From the NCBI RefSeq assembly GCF_001028665.1, contig NZ_CP011505.1, positions 124,001 through 188,000 on the forward strand: DNA of 64,000 bases. Direction: 5' to 3'. Made by a program: the position numbers and the translations under genes. Source of the stretch: Burkholderia pyrrocinia (GTDB lineage: Bacteria > Pseudomonadota > Gammaproteobacteria > Burkholderiales > Burkholderiaceae). The notes beneath the pieces were generated by a model, which saw only the letters and a list, made by a program, of their open reading frames with translations, did not search any database and was not told the origin of the DNA. This document shows positions 50,778 through 60,051 of this stretch, piece by piece (within the stretch, counting starts at the first letter, position 1; each line of letters opens with the position of its first letter).

Positions 50778-51823
50778 ACGAACGGCCCGTGGCGGCAAAG
50801 CGCCTGCGCATTTCACGGCCGGGTTCGGCGTCCGGGGGGCGGGCGCGTGTCGGCGTGATCGCGCTCGCGCTGATCGTCGGCATCGGTGCGATCGCGCTTG
50901 CGAGCCTGTGTGCCGGCAACCTCGTGCTCGGCCCTGCCGTCGCGCTCGATGCGCTGCGCGGCGGCGACACGCCCGCCGCACAGATCGTGTACGCGCTGCG
51001 TCTGCCTCGCCTGATCGCGGCGCTGATGGTCGGTGCGAGCCTCGCGGTGTCCGGCGCGCTGATGCAGGGCATCACGCGTAATCCGCTGGCCGACCCGACG
51101 TTGACGGGTGTCGTCAGCGGCGCCGCGCTCGCGGTCGTCGCAGCGACCGTACTGGCGCCGGCCCGGACCGCAGGCATGCTGCCGTTCGTGGCGCTGGCCG
51201 GCGGCGGCATCGCGGCAACGCTTACGTTCGCGCTGGCGTGGCGCGCACGGCTGTCGCCGTTGCGTCTCTCCCTGGCCGGAACGACGATTGCCGCACTCGG
51301 CAGCGCGGGTGTCATTTCGCTGATGATCGTGGCGGGGCCGCAGGCCGGGCCGTTGTTCTACTGGCTGGCCGGCGGCTTCGCGGGTGTCGGCTGGCAGCAG
51401 GTCGCGATGGTCGCGCCGTGGACCGTCGCAGGTCTCGTTGCCGCCCTTGCCGGCGCACGCGTGCTCGACACGCTTGCGCTCGGCGACGAAGCCGCGCAGA
51501 GCGTCGGCCTCGACCTGTTGCGCTGGCGCTTGATTCTCGGCGGCATTGCGGTCGCCTTGTCTGCGTCGGTCGTTTCGATCGCGGGGCCGGTCGGCTTCGT
51601 CGGTCTGTGCGTGCCGCATCTCGCACGCGTCGCACTCGGCGGCGGCTATCGGCGAACCTTGGCCGTGACGGCGCTTGGCGGCGCATTGCTCGTATCGGTA
51701 GCGGATCTCGTCGCCCGCACGGTCGCGGCGCCGCGCGAACTGCCGGTCGGCTTCCTGACCGCGCTGGTCGCGACCCCGCTGCTGATCGCGATGATTCGCC
51801 GCGACGAAGGCGTATCGACATGA
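50774..51823 (+). CDS. FecCD/BtuC-type siderophore ABC permease 1
   Basis: This protein of about 349 residues has nine to ten hydrophobic segments. Its BtuC/FecC signatures are LRLPRLIAALMVGASLAVSGALMQ, NPLADPTLTGVVSGAA and the coupling-loop region GPVGFVGLCVPHLAR. It transports ferric-siderophore across the inner membrane together with the next permease. The likely start is GTG 50774 with GGAG upstream; a GTG at 50729 is the alternative. The stop overlaps the next ATG (ATGA). Confidence 0.92.
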   Translation: MNERPVAAKRLRISRPGSASGGRARVGVIALALIVGIGAIALASLCAGNLVLGPAVALDALRGGDTPAAQIVYALRLPRLIAALMVGASLAVSGALMQGITRNPLADPTLTGVVSGAALAVVAATVLAPARTAGMLPFVALAGGGIAATLTFALAWRARLSPLRLSLAGTTIAALGSAGVISLMIVAGPQAGPLFYWLAGGFAGVGWQQVAMVAPWTVAGLVAALAGARVLDTLALGDEAAQSVGLDLLRWRLILGGIAVALSASVVSIAGPVGFVGLCVPHLARVALGGGYRRTLAVTALGGALLVSVADLVARTVAAPRELPVGFLTALVATPLLIAMIRRDEGVST

Positions 51824-52890
51824 CGGGCGTCCCGATCCGGCCGATTCGTACGACGCGCGTACCGGGCATCGCGAGGTGGCGGACGTTTGCGCACGGCGCA
51901 GGGTGGGCGGCGATCCTGATGCTCGCGGTCGTCCTGTCGGTGTGTTTCGGCGCGGCCGACTTTCCGTTGACGTCGGCCGTGCAGGCGCTGATCCAGCGTG
52001 ACGGCGCGCGCGACGTCGCCTTCGTGATGTGGGAGCTGCGCATGCCGCGCGTGCTGCTTGCGCTGATGATCGGCGCGCAACTGGCAGCGAGCGGGCTCGT
52101 GCTGCAGACCGCGCTGCGCAATCCGCTCGCGGAGCCCGGCGCGATCGGCGTGTCGTCCGGCGCGACGCTCGGCGTGATGCTGCTGCTGCTCGTCGCGAAC
52201 TTCGCGGGGTCACTCGACGGCAGCCGGCTCGACGCGTACGACATCACGTGGATGCCGCTCGTCGCGCAGGTGGGCGGCATCGGTGCGGCGCTGGGCGTCT
52301 ACGCGCTTGCATGGCGCGACGGCACGGCGCCGTTTCGGCTGATCCTGATGGGCGTCGCCGTCAGCGCGGCGATGTATGCGGTCGCGATGACGATCCTCGC
52401 GGGCTGGGGTTCGAGCCGCATCGAGGTACTGCTGACGTGGCTCGCCGGCAACCTCTACGCGCGCGGCTGGCAACACGTGCTGCTGCTCGCGCCGTGGACC
52501 GCGGCGACGATCGCGTTGCTGCCGGTCGTGTTGCCGGCGGTGCAGGTGCTGTCGCTCGGCGACGACGCGGCAGCGAGTGTCGGCCTGAACGTCGAACGCT
52601 GGCGCCTCGTCGCGATCGCCTATGCAGGCTTCGCGGCCGCCTGCGCGGTTGCGATCGCCGGTCCGGTCGCGTTCGTCGGCCTGATCGCGCCGCATCTCGC
52701 GCGGCTGGCCGTGGGCGGTTCGCTCGCGCGGCAGGCGCCGTTCGCGCTCCTTTGCGGTGCATTGATCGCGGCGCTTGCGGATCTGACCGGCCGCGTCGTC
52801 GTTGCGCCGGCCGAAATTCCCGTGGGAGCGGTCACGGCGCTGTTCGGCGCACCGCTCTTTCTTTATCTGCTGTCCCGCTCCTCACGATGA
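51820..52890 (+). CDS. FecCD/BtuC-type siderophore ABC permease 2
   Basis: This 356-residue membrane protein has the same family signatures as its partner: LRMPRVLLALMIGAQLAASGLVLQ, NPLAEPGAIGVSSGA and GPVAFVGLIAPHLAR. The two permeases probably form the FecC/FecD-like heterodimer. Its start overlaps the previous stop and its stop overlaps the ATPase start, so the three are translated together. Confidence 0.93.
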   Translation: MTGVPIRPIRTTRVPGIARWRTFAHGAGWAAILMLAVVLSVCFGAADFPLTSAVQALIQRDGARDVAFVMWELRMPRVLLALMIGAQLAASGLVLQTALRNPLAEPGAIGVSSGATLGVMLLLLVANFAGSLDGSRLDAYDITWMPLVAQVGGIGAALGVYALAWRDGTAPFRLILMGVAVSAAMYAVAMTILAGWGSSRIEVLLTWLAGNLYARGWQHVLLLAPWTAATIALLPVVLPAVQVLSLGDDAAASVGLNVERWRLVAIAYAGFAAACAVAIAGPVAFVGLIAPHLARLAVGGSLARQAPFALLCGALIAALADLTGRVVVAPAEIPVGAVTALFGAPLFLYLLSRSSR

Positions 52891-53744
52891 CACTCGTTGC
52901 CCGCGATCTCTCGCTCGGATATGGCCCGCGCCGCATCGTCGACACGCTGTCGCTGTCGATCGAGCCCGGCCGGATCACGATGTTGCTCGGTCCGAACGGC
53001 TCGGGCAAAAGCACGCTGCTGCGCGCACTGGCCGGCCTGCTCGCGCCGCGCGACGGCGATGCGTTGCTCGATGACGTGCCGCTGCGGCAGTGGCCGCGTC
53101 GCAAGCTCGCGCGACGCATCGCGTTCCTGGCGCAGACCCAGGACATTCCGTCCGGCCTGACGGTGCAGGCGCTCGTCCGCCACGGACGGTTCGCACACCG
53201 GAACTGGCTGCGCGGAGAAACGGACGACGATCGGGACGCAGTCGAATGGGCGCTGGAAATGACCGGGCTGGCCGCGATGCAGGATCGTGCGCTCGTCGCG
53301 CTGTCGGGCGGCGAACGTCAGCGCGTATGGATTGCGATGGCGCTCGCGCAGCGCGCGGACATTCTGCTGCTCGACGAACCGACGACCTATCTCGACCTCG
53401 GCCATCAGCTCGACGTGATGCAGACGCTGCGGCGGCTCAACGAGGAATTCGGGCTGACGCTCGTGATGTCGCTGCACGACCTGAACCAGGCGATGCGTTT
53501 TGCGGATCGGGCGATCGTGATGCGTGACGGGCGGCTCGTTGCCGACGGCGCGCCGGTCGACGTGCTGACGCCGTCGTTCGTTGCGGATGTATTCCATGTG
53601 CGCAGCGAACGATTGCATGGTGCGAGCGACGGCGTGCCTGTCTGTCATCCGCTCGGTTATGCCGCACCCGGCAGCGGGGAGGGCGATGCGGGGCCGCCCG
53701 TTCGCGACGCGGTGTCGTCAATCGGAGCGGCCGGCGATGATTGA
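52887..53744 (+). CDS. Siderophore ABC transporter ATPase (FecE type)
   Basis: This 285-residue ATPase has Walker A GPNGSGKST, a Q-loop in RIAFLAQTQDI, the signature LSGGERQRVWIAMALAQ, Walker B ILLLDEPTTYLD and the switch His in SLHDLNQA. The TTYLD variant is typical of FecE/FhuC proteins. Its stop overlaps the start of the binding-protein gene by eight bases, completing the importer operon. Confidence 0.94.
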   Translation: MTLVARDLSLGYGPRRIVDTLSLSIEPGRITMLLGPNGSGKSTLLRALAGLLAPRDGDALLDDVPLRQWPRRKLARRIAFLAQTQDIPSGLTVQALVRHGRFAHRNWLRGETDDDRDAVEWALEMTGLAAMQDRALVALSGGERQRVWIAMALAQRADILLLDEPTTYLDLGHQLDVMQTLRRLNEEFGLTLVMSLHDLNQAMRFADRAIVMRDGRLVADGAPVDVLTPSFVADVFHVRSERLHGASDGVPVCHPLGYAAPGSGEGDAGPPVRDAVSSIGAAGDD

Positions 53745-54720
53745 TCGCAAGCGCCGTACGCTGTCGTTCGCGTTGCCGGCTTCGCTTGCATCGGTGCTCG
53801 CGCGGCCCGTTCGCGCGGCGGTGCCGGGGGCGCCGTACAGTGTCGTCGACGATCGCGGCGCGACGCTGCGCTTCGATGCTGCGCCGCGCCGGCTCGCCGC
53901 GATTTCGTACTTCGGCGCCGATACTGCACTGGCGCTCGGCGTGCAGCCGATCGCGTCGACGTTTCTCGTGCGCGACCGGCGGCCCGCCTATCTGCTGGAC
54001 AGAATGGATCGCGTGATCGACCTGGGGCAGCGCGCGAGTCCGAATCTGGAATTGCTGGCGAGCGCTCATGCGGATCTGATCGTTGCGATCCGGCGCTACA
54101 CCGAAGCGAACGCGGCGCGGCTTCAGCAGATCGCGCCGTATCTTGCGCTCGATATCGAGGTTGGCGCCGACAGCGACCGCAGTATCGCGCTCGTCGGCGC
54201 AGCGCTGGGTCGTGCCGAGGCTGCTGCCGCGCTCAACCGGCGCTTCGCCGATGTGCTGGCGGGATTCCGTGCGCGTGCAGCATCACGCGCCGCGCCGCGC
54301 TACCTGTTCGTCTGGGGGGCGGGGGTTGCGCCGTGGGCGTTCTACGACGAGAACATGACCTGCTCGCTCCTGAATGCGCTGGGCGGCGTCAACATCGCCG
54401 GACGCAATCCGTTGCCGTCGCAACGCGACAATACGGCGTTCCAGATGAGCCTCGAGACGTTGTTGCTCGCGAAGCCCGACACGATTTTCGTCTACGACGA
54501 CAGCGGTCGGCGCGGCTTCGAGAAGAACCCGGTCTGGCAGCACCTGGTTTCGACGCGCAGGGTGAGGATCGTGAGCGTGGGCGATCACTGGATCGAATCG
54601 TTCGGACCGATTGCACGGCATGCCGTGCTGGCTGAAGCGGCCGCGTTCCTGCATCCGGGCTGGTTCGCGCCGCCGGACTTGCGGGAGATCGCGTCATCCT
54701 ATTTGACACGTGCGGATTGA
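53737..54720 (+). CDS. Periplasmic siderophore-binding protein (FecB/FhuD-like)
   Basis: This 327-residue exported protein has a Sec-type signal (MIDRKRRTLSFALPASLASVLARPVRA) and no lipobox. It has the TroA/FecB two-lobe pattern: FDAAPRRLAAISYFGADTALALGVQP, ASPNLELLASAHADLIVA, and the second-lobe FQMSLETLLLAKPDTIFVYDD. It would deliver the ferric-siderophore from the receptor to the permease. It is the last gene of the uptake operon; I see no clear terminator after it. Confidence 0.9.
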   Translation: MIDRKRRTLSFALPASLASVLARPVRAAVPGAPYSVVDDRGATLRFDAAPRRLAAISYFGADTALALGVQPIASTFLVRDRRPAYLLDRMDRVIDLGQRASPNLELLASAHADLIVAIRRYTEANAARLQQIAPYLALDIEVGADSDRSIALVGAALGRAEAAAALNRRFADVLAGFRARAASRAAPRYLFVWGAGVAPWAFYDENMTCSLLNALGGVNIAGRNPLPSQRDNTAFQMSLETLLLAKPDTIFVYDDSGRRGFEKNPVWQHLVSTRRVRIVSVGDHWIESFGPIARHAVLAEAAAFLHPGWFAPPDLREIASSYLTRAD

Positions 54721-55410
54721 TGCGCGGTCCTGGGGCGTGACGGTCGCGACGAGATCTTGCCGGTGCGTTTGCGCGTACGGACACAAAACGGTCTGACAAC
54801 GACCGGGATGTCGGGTGGGGCGATCCGGATTTCTCGCGCTCCAGATGCGTTGAGGCAATGCGCTTCAGCGGAGCGTGGGGTGATGCAGCGATCCGTCAGT
54901 GCTCGCGTGACGCCGCTTCGCGACTTCCGCATTTTTGGTGTCCGCGCCCGGACGATGGAAATCGAATCTCAAGGGCCGGAACGAAAAGCCTCGCCAGTCC
55001 TGGCTCCCGGCACCCGCACGTCGCCATCGCCATCGCAGCCGCTTGCGGCATGCCGGGCAGCGGCGGTGCGCCGCCGCAACGCCAATGCGCGCACGGTCGA
55101 CGATGCGCCGCCCGTTCCTCCGTAGCAAAAAAACGTCGATCGCTGATGGAAATGGCCAGTCGCATGTGCGATGCACGGATTCAACAATGAAACGTGTCGA
55201 AGGATGCAAACCCGAATCGCGCAAACCGGAAAGTGTTCATAGGATAGGTAAACCGCGCGCGGATGCCGCGGCGATCGCCATCGATACGGGGTGTCGATGG
55301 CGCCTGGAACCTGGGTGGTGACGTTCGGTGGCGGCCGCGATGCAGCGAGACAGGCGCGCGGCCGATCGCGATTGCCCAATCCGGGTCCGTTCGTTTTCAC
55401 GGGGGGCAGC
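54721..55410. other. Non-coding stretch after the iron-uptake operon
   Basis: About 690 bases with several overlapping short frames on both strands, none with convincing protein features. It contains a diverged repeat (54947-55020) that recurs at 61918-61991. It looks like decayed sequence. Confidence 0.5.
54947..55020. repeat. Diverged repeat, copy A
   Basis: Ungapped comparison with 61918-61991 gives 37 identities in the last 48 bases (54973-55020 against 61944-61991), with weaker similarity extending about 26 bases further left. The shared core includes CGAAAAGCCT and CGGCAC. The identity of the element is unknown. Confidence 0.55.
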
Positions 55411-55689
55411 ATGGTGAACTGGATCAGCCGGTGGGCGCTGCGTCACGCCCCGACGCCGGAAAAAACTGCCGCGTCGATGCTGGTGACTGCTCGCATGGAA
55501 TTGTTCGCTGCCGAGCAGCGTGTCATCGATGCGAAATTGCGAGCAAGCTACTGGAGCACACGCGTTGCGTTTCTCGAAGAAGTGCAGCAGCAGGGCATCG
55601 ATCCTTGGGTACACGCACTGCCGTCGCCACGGCCTGAAGCCGAGTTAATTCCGCTTGGCGCGGGCCCGCGTCTCGCCGCCGGCACTTGA
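55411..55689 (+). CDS. Hypothetical protein, 92 residues
   Basis: A GGGGGG run precedes ATG 55411. The product starts MVNWISRWALRHAPTPEKTAASMLV and is predicted to be mostly helical (ARMELFAAEQRVIDAKLRAS, RVAFLEEVQQQG), ending in a proline-rich tail. I do not recognise a family. The good ribosome site and amphipathic helices favour a real gene; its function is unknown. A start at 55291 in the same frame is unlikely. Confidence 0.5.
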   Translation: MVNWISRWALRHAPTPEKTAASMLVTARMELFAAEQRVIDAKLRASYWSTRVAFLEEVQQQGIDPWVHALPSPRPEAELIPLGAGPRLAAGT

Positions 55690-55767
55690 CGGCCATCCGC
55701 TGCGTGATCGCTCGCGGTTTCCAGAAAAGACGATCCGGTAAATCCGGATCGATCAGTCAGGACGCCG

Positions 55768-55990
55768 GTGACGGACGTCGCGAAAGGTGCGCCCGCCGGC
55801 TCCGAGGCCGCCAGCGCGTCGCTGGATTCGGCGATTGCCGCCAAACGCGCTTTGCGCAACACTGCAACGAACCGGCCAACAGGCGGTCCAGGTCGCCCGA
55901 AGCAACCTCGACATGGCCGTGATGGCAACCTCGACATCCACCCGGCGTGCTGTCGGGCCGGCGGCACAGGCCACCAAGCGGTATGTCTGA
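55768..55990 (+). pseudogene. Frameshifted phasin C-terminal remnant
   Basis: One frame reads DVAKGAPAGSEAASASLDS, very like the linker of polyhydroxyalkanoate-granule phasins. After the CCAAACG at 55841-55847 the similarity continues in another frame (ATLQRTGQQAVQVARSNLDM, ending QATKRYV-stop), which matches the phasin tail. One inserted base would explain the switch. The N-terminal half (about 100 residues) is not found upstream. It is a decayed fragment with no likely product. Confidence 0.7.
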
Positions 55991-56125
55991 CTGCCGTTGG
56001 AGAGGTGGCCAGGCGTGAGCGCTCGCGGCTCGCGCTATAAGGCACCAGGGGTTCCGGTGCCCGCAAATCGCGGCGCGATCCGATCCTCTGGTCTGTTGCC
56101 ATTGTTATTGCTGGAGCGTGCCGGA

Positions 56126-57127
56126 ATGGGAAAACACTCTGATGTTCGCTTCCGTTTTGCTTTCGTCGCCGCCGTTGGCCTGGCTGCTGCGGGCTTTGCG
56201 CATGCCGACGAAGGCGCGCCGGGTCCGTCGAATGGGCTCGGCCCGGGGCAACACACACTCGACGCGTACGCCGTTTATGGTAATGGCCGCGCGAGCGAGG
56301 GCGGCAACATGCACTGGCGCGCTTATGAAATCGGCTTCGGCCAGGCACTGAACGATTACGCGTCGGTGTTCGTCGCCTACCTGAACGAAGGCCATCCGAC
56401 GGACAACCATCGCGACGGTTTCGCGCTGCTCGGCGCGGCGCGCTTGCCGCTTGGCGGGAGGACGGCGCTCGAGTTTGCGGCGGGCCCGTATTTCAGCATG
56501 AACACGACGCACGTCGGTGATGGGGCGCACAACGAAAAGCGTCTCGGGATCCGCGCGTCGGCGGCGTTGCGTTACGAGCTTACGCCCAATGGCATCTACC
56601 TCAAGGCGCAGTACAACCGTGTTCAGATGGCGGGCGGCCACTCATCCGATGCGGTGCTGTTCGGCATCGGTTCGGGATTCGGCGGCGACCCTCATCCGTC
56701 GCTTTCCGACGGCAGGACTCAGCTGAGCGTCTGGGCCGGAACCTCGCAAACGAACCGGCCGAGGGTTCCGATCCAGAAGGGTTACCTGGTCGAGCTCAAA
56801 CGGCCGATCGGCACTGCCTGGGCATATTCGGCAAGCTTCGTTTACGAGGGCGTCAACGACGTCGCCGCCAGAAGGGGCGCCGCAGCCCAACTCTGGTACG
56901 TTGCGCCGATCTTGAGCAGATGGAGTCTCAGTGCCGGAGTCGGCCCCTATCTTGCATACGACAAGAGTGCGCCGTCTAGCCGGATGAAGCTTGCTGCGCT
57001 TTTCAGCGCGCAGGTTGGCTATGAATTTACCAGGGACTGGACTGCGAATCTTCGCTTCAACCGGGTCGCGACCGGCAACAACACGGACCAGGACATGTTC
57101 ATGATCGGATTGGCCCATAATTTCTGA
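56126..57127 (+). CDS. Outer-membrane beta-barrel protein
   Basis: This 333-residue protein has GGAG before ATG 56126 and a signal peptide ending GFAHA. The mature part is built of alternating strands with many Tyr, Phe and Gly (MHWRAYEIGFGQALNDYASVF, YLKAQYNRVQM, WTANLRFNRV). It ends MIGLAHNF, the C-terminal Phe that barrel proteins use for assembly. About twelve to fourteen strands seem possible. No OmpW, PagP or PagL catalytic motif was found. Function is unknown. Confidence 0.7.
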   Translation: MGKHSDVRFRFAFVAAVGLAAAGFAHADEGAPGPSNGLGPGQHTLDAYAVYGNGRASEGGNMHWRAYEIGFGQALNDYASVFVAYLNEGHPTDNHRDGFALLGAARLPLGGRTALEFAAGPYFSMNTTHVGDGAHNEKRLGIRASAALRYELTPNGIYLKAQYNRVQMAGGHSSDAVLFGIGSGFGGDPHPSLSDGRTQLSVWAGTSQTNRPRVPIQKGYLVELKRPIGTAWAYSASFVYEGVNDVAARRGAAAQLWYVAPILSRWSLSAGVGPYLAYDKSAPSSRMKLAALFSAQVGYEFTRDWTANLRFNRVATGNNTDQDMFMIGLAHNF

Positions 57128-57360
57128 GGTGGGAGGGACGTACAGGAATCCTGACGATTATGCTAACTTCGTGTCAGTGAGGGGCTGACCTCTGGCCCCT
57201 GTCGTGGAAGTCCTTGCCGATCGATTGCGATGTGCTCGCGCTCGGCGCAGGAAGCCGACCCGAGCGACGCGTTCGAGCGCGGCCGGGCCGTTACGCTCCC
57301 ATGCCGCCATTGCTCGACGCAGCGGGCCGACGTCTCCGTCCGATCCCGAATACTGCTGCC

Positions 57361-59829
57361 TTACCGGCCGGGAGAGGTCGTACGGCCTGCGCGCGTCGCT
57401 TGCTCGGGTTCGACCTTCGCCGGCGCGTGTGCCTGTGAAGCAGGCGGCGCCGCACCCATATACGCCGGTGCAGCCTTTTTCTCCTTTCGTATTCCCGGTG
57501 GCGGCGCGGTCGGGCGCTGCTCCATGTCGGTCAGCATCTGCTTGCACGGCAGCGGCTGATCGCGGCCCGGCTGGAGCAATGCGAGCAAACTCGCGAGCGG
57601 ATTCAGCAGGCCCAGCGCCACCGCCGCCCCGCCGCGCGCGATGAGCGCCTCCGGCTTCACGCCCACGTGAGGCTGCCTGAAGGTGCCGGTGACGTACAGC
57701 GGCGAGCGCAGCGATATCACCCGGAACCCCTTGGTATGCGGACGAATCGTCAGGTTCATGGTCTCGTCCCGCAAGTTCACGTTACCGTTCATGCCGATCA
57801 CCGCATCTTCGGTGTCGAGCGCGAATACGCGCGAGTCGAGCACGCCATTGGTGGCCACGAAATCGGCCGCCGCGCAGTTGATCTTCACGTCGCGATCGCC
57901 GAACAGCTTCTCGTACACCACGTTCGCCACGTTCAACCCGGCCGCTTCCATCAGCACCAGGCTTACGGTGCCGTCCGTGACCAGCGTCTTCACTTCCCCG
58001 TTGGCCGTTGAGGCGAGCGCCGCCGGCGAGTTGCCGGCGGCCGACAGTGCGGCATCGCCGTTGACTTCGCCGAGCGCCGTCTGCATGACCGCGAACGTCG
58101 GGAATAGCTGCTTCAGCTTCAGGTGCCGCGCCTGCAGCGTGAACCGCCCCTTGAGCGGCGTGCCACTGCCGTCCAGGTGGATGTTCGACGCCAGCGTGCC
58201 GCCCGCGACGCCGAAGTTCAGCGGGTTGAGCGTCAGCACGCCGTCCTGCATGACGACGTGGGTCGTCAGATCGGTGATCGGCAAGCTCGGGGACTTGATG
58301 ATGCGCTGCCCGGTGAACCGGACGTCGGCGTCGATCTTTTTCCAGCGCTCCGTGCGGAACGCCTCGACCGGCAGCGTCCTGTTCGCGGGCTGCGCGACCG
58401 CCGCGCCGCGGCGCGCCTTGCTGGCATTCGTGTCGGCGCCGATGAGCGGCGCGAGGTCGGCGAACCGCAGCACCTTCGACACGAGCGTGCCCGACAGGAG
58501 CGGCCTCGGTTCGCGCGAAACGTACACCAGCGTGCCGGAGAGATCGCTGCCGCCGACACGACCCGTGAAGTCCTCGTACTTGAAGACATTGCCGGACGCG
58601 CGGAATTGCCCGATCAGCCGTCCGTCGGTCGCATAGGGCGGGGTCTCGGGCAGCGTGATGCCGGTGACGTCGTACAGGTGCGCCATGCTGGTGCCCGCGA
58701 GCCACAGTCGCAGGTCGACCGCCGCCAGATGTGCCGGATCGGTCAGCGTGCCGACGAGCGCCAGCTTCGTATCGCCGAAGCGCAAATTGGCCTGGACCGG
58801 AAACGGGCGCTGAACGCCTTGCAGCCCCAGCACGTTTCCGATCTTGCCATTGCCGGCGACGTGCCCTTTCTTGTAGGTTCCGTCGACGGTCCACCCGATC
58901 GTGTAATCGCCCGCGCTGACGGACGCCGCGGGCGCAGCACCTGCCGACGCGCCGGACGCTGCCGGGGCCGTCGCGCCCGACGCCGCTGTCGCGGACGCGC
59001 TCGACGCAGCCGATGCCGCCGGAGCGATCGCGGTAGTGGATATCGCGGCCGACGCTTGCGACGCCGCGGCCACTGCCTGCGACGCCGCTGCCGATGCGCG
59101 GGAAGCCGCATCGATACCCGACACGGGCGCCGGGGATCGTGCCGAATCGTGGTGCACCTGTGCCGCGAGTTTCTGTTGGCCCTCCTGGCCGACGGTCTGC
59201 GCCGATTCGCTGCGCGCCAGCGCCGCCTGCTGCTTCAACGCATCGCCGAACGCAATTGGCTTGCCGAGCGTGTCGATCACGCCGCTCAGGTCGAACTGCT
59301 TCTGTTGGTCGTAATAGCGGAGCTTGCCGGTGGCGAACGCGATATCGTGCAGGTCGAGCGTCCACTTGCCCGGACGATCGGAACGCTTGAACTGGAACGT
59401 CCAGTTGACGCGCCCGTCCGCGAGGCGTTCGAGGTCGACGGACGGATTGACGAGGTCGATGGCCGGAATCACGATGCGGCGCGCGATCAGCGGCAGCGCC
59501 TCGACTTCGAAGCTGATCGCGTCGAGCGTGGCGAAATGCTTCGTGCGCGCCCAGTCCGGGTTGGCGATCGTGACATTGCGGGCGCTGAATCGCGGCCACG
59601 GCACCCAGGCGCGCCAGCCATGCTCGCTCACGGGCCGGTGCCATCCGACACGCAGGTCGCCGTTGATGGCGAACTGCCGTCCGATCGCGTCCGATACCTT
59701 GTCATCGACCCAAGGGCGCGCGCGGTTCCAGTCGAACGTCGCGATGAAGACGAACACCGCGGCAATCGTCAGGGCAACGACGACGGCGAGCCACGCGGCC
59801 ACCTTGCCGACGGTATGGCCGTTGCGCAT
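57361..59829 (-). CDS. AsmA-family inner-membrane-anchored protein
   Basis: This 822-residue protein has an N-terminal membrane anchor (KVAAWLAVVVALTIAAVFVF). A long periplasmic AsmA region follows, with repeated beta-rich segments (FDWNRARPWVDDKVSDAIGR, WPRFSARNVTIANPDWART near the start; the AsmA_2 region from about 560). Residues about 225-310 are an Ala/Ser/Pro tract, an inserted flexible linker. AsmA proteins bridge the periplasm and affect outer-membrane lipid or protein assembly. The ATG at 59829 has GGAG upstream. It is convergent with the barrel gene and divergent from the gene at 60052. Confidence 0.88.
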   Translation of the reverse strand: MRNGHTVGKVAAWLAVVVALTIAAVFVFIATFDWNRARPWVDDKVSDAIGRQFAINGDLRVGWHRPVSEHGWRAWVPWPRFSARNVTIANPDWARTKHFATLDAISFEVEALPLIARRIVIPAIDLVNPSVDLERLADGRVNWTFQFKRSDRPGKWTLDLHDIAFATGKLRYYDQQKQFDLSGVIDTLGKPIAFGDALKQQAALARSESAQTVGQEGQQKLAAQVHHDSARSPAPVSGIDAASRASAAASQAVAAASQASAAISTTAIAPAASAASSASATAASGATAPAASGASAGAAPAASVSAGDYTIGWTVDGTYKKGHVAGNGKIGNVLGLQGVQRPFPVQANLRFGDTKLALVGTLTDPAHLAAVDLRLWLAGTSMAHLYDVTGITLPETPPYATDGRLIGQFRASGNVFKYEDFTGRVGGSDLSGTLVYVSREPRPLLSGTLVSKVLRFADLAPLIGADTNASKARRGAAVAQPANRTLPVEAFRTERWKKIDADVRFTGQRIIKSPSLPITDLTTHVVMQDGVLTLNPLNFGVAGGTLASNIHLDGSGTPLKGRFTLQARHLKLKQLFPTFAVMQTALGEVNGDAALSAAGNSPAALASTANGEVKTLVTDGTVSLVLMEAAGLNVANVVYEKLFGDRDVKINCAAADFVATNGVLDSRVFALDTEDAVIGMNGNVNLRDETMNLTIRPHTKGFRVISLRSPLYVTGTFRQPHVGVKPEALIARGGAAVALGLLNPLASLLALLQPGRDQPLPCKQMLTDMEQRPTAPPPGIRKEKKAAPAYMGAAPPASQAHAPAKVEPEQATRAGRTTSPGR

Positions 59830-60051
59830 CTTTCACTCCCGGGTTGGGCTTCACCGAAACGATAGCGCAATTCGTGTTTCCGAATGCATTCGATCGGCCA
59901 GCCGATCTGTTTCAGCGTTGTCACCAGGCAGGCGAGTCGGATGCATCGCGATGGCATATCGCTTGCTACTGAGATTGCGCCCGCAGACTAGTGATCCGGG
60001 AAATGGCGTCCAGGTGCCGATCGTCTTCATGAGGATCGAGCGGAAATCGTA

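Noticed and set aside
46264..54720. Iron-uptake genes as part of the biosynthetic operon
   Set aside because: A strong terminator at 45986-46018 and a separate Fur-box promoter show that they are an independent transcription unit.
58123..59865. A 580-codon open frame on the plus strand
   Set aside because: Antisense to AsmA and made largely of Arg-rich low-complexity sequence.
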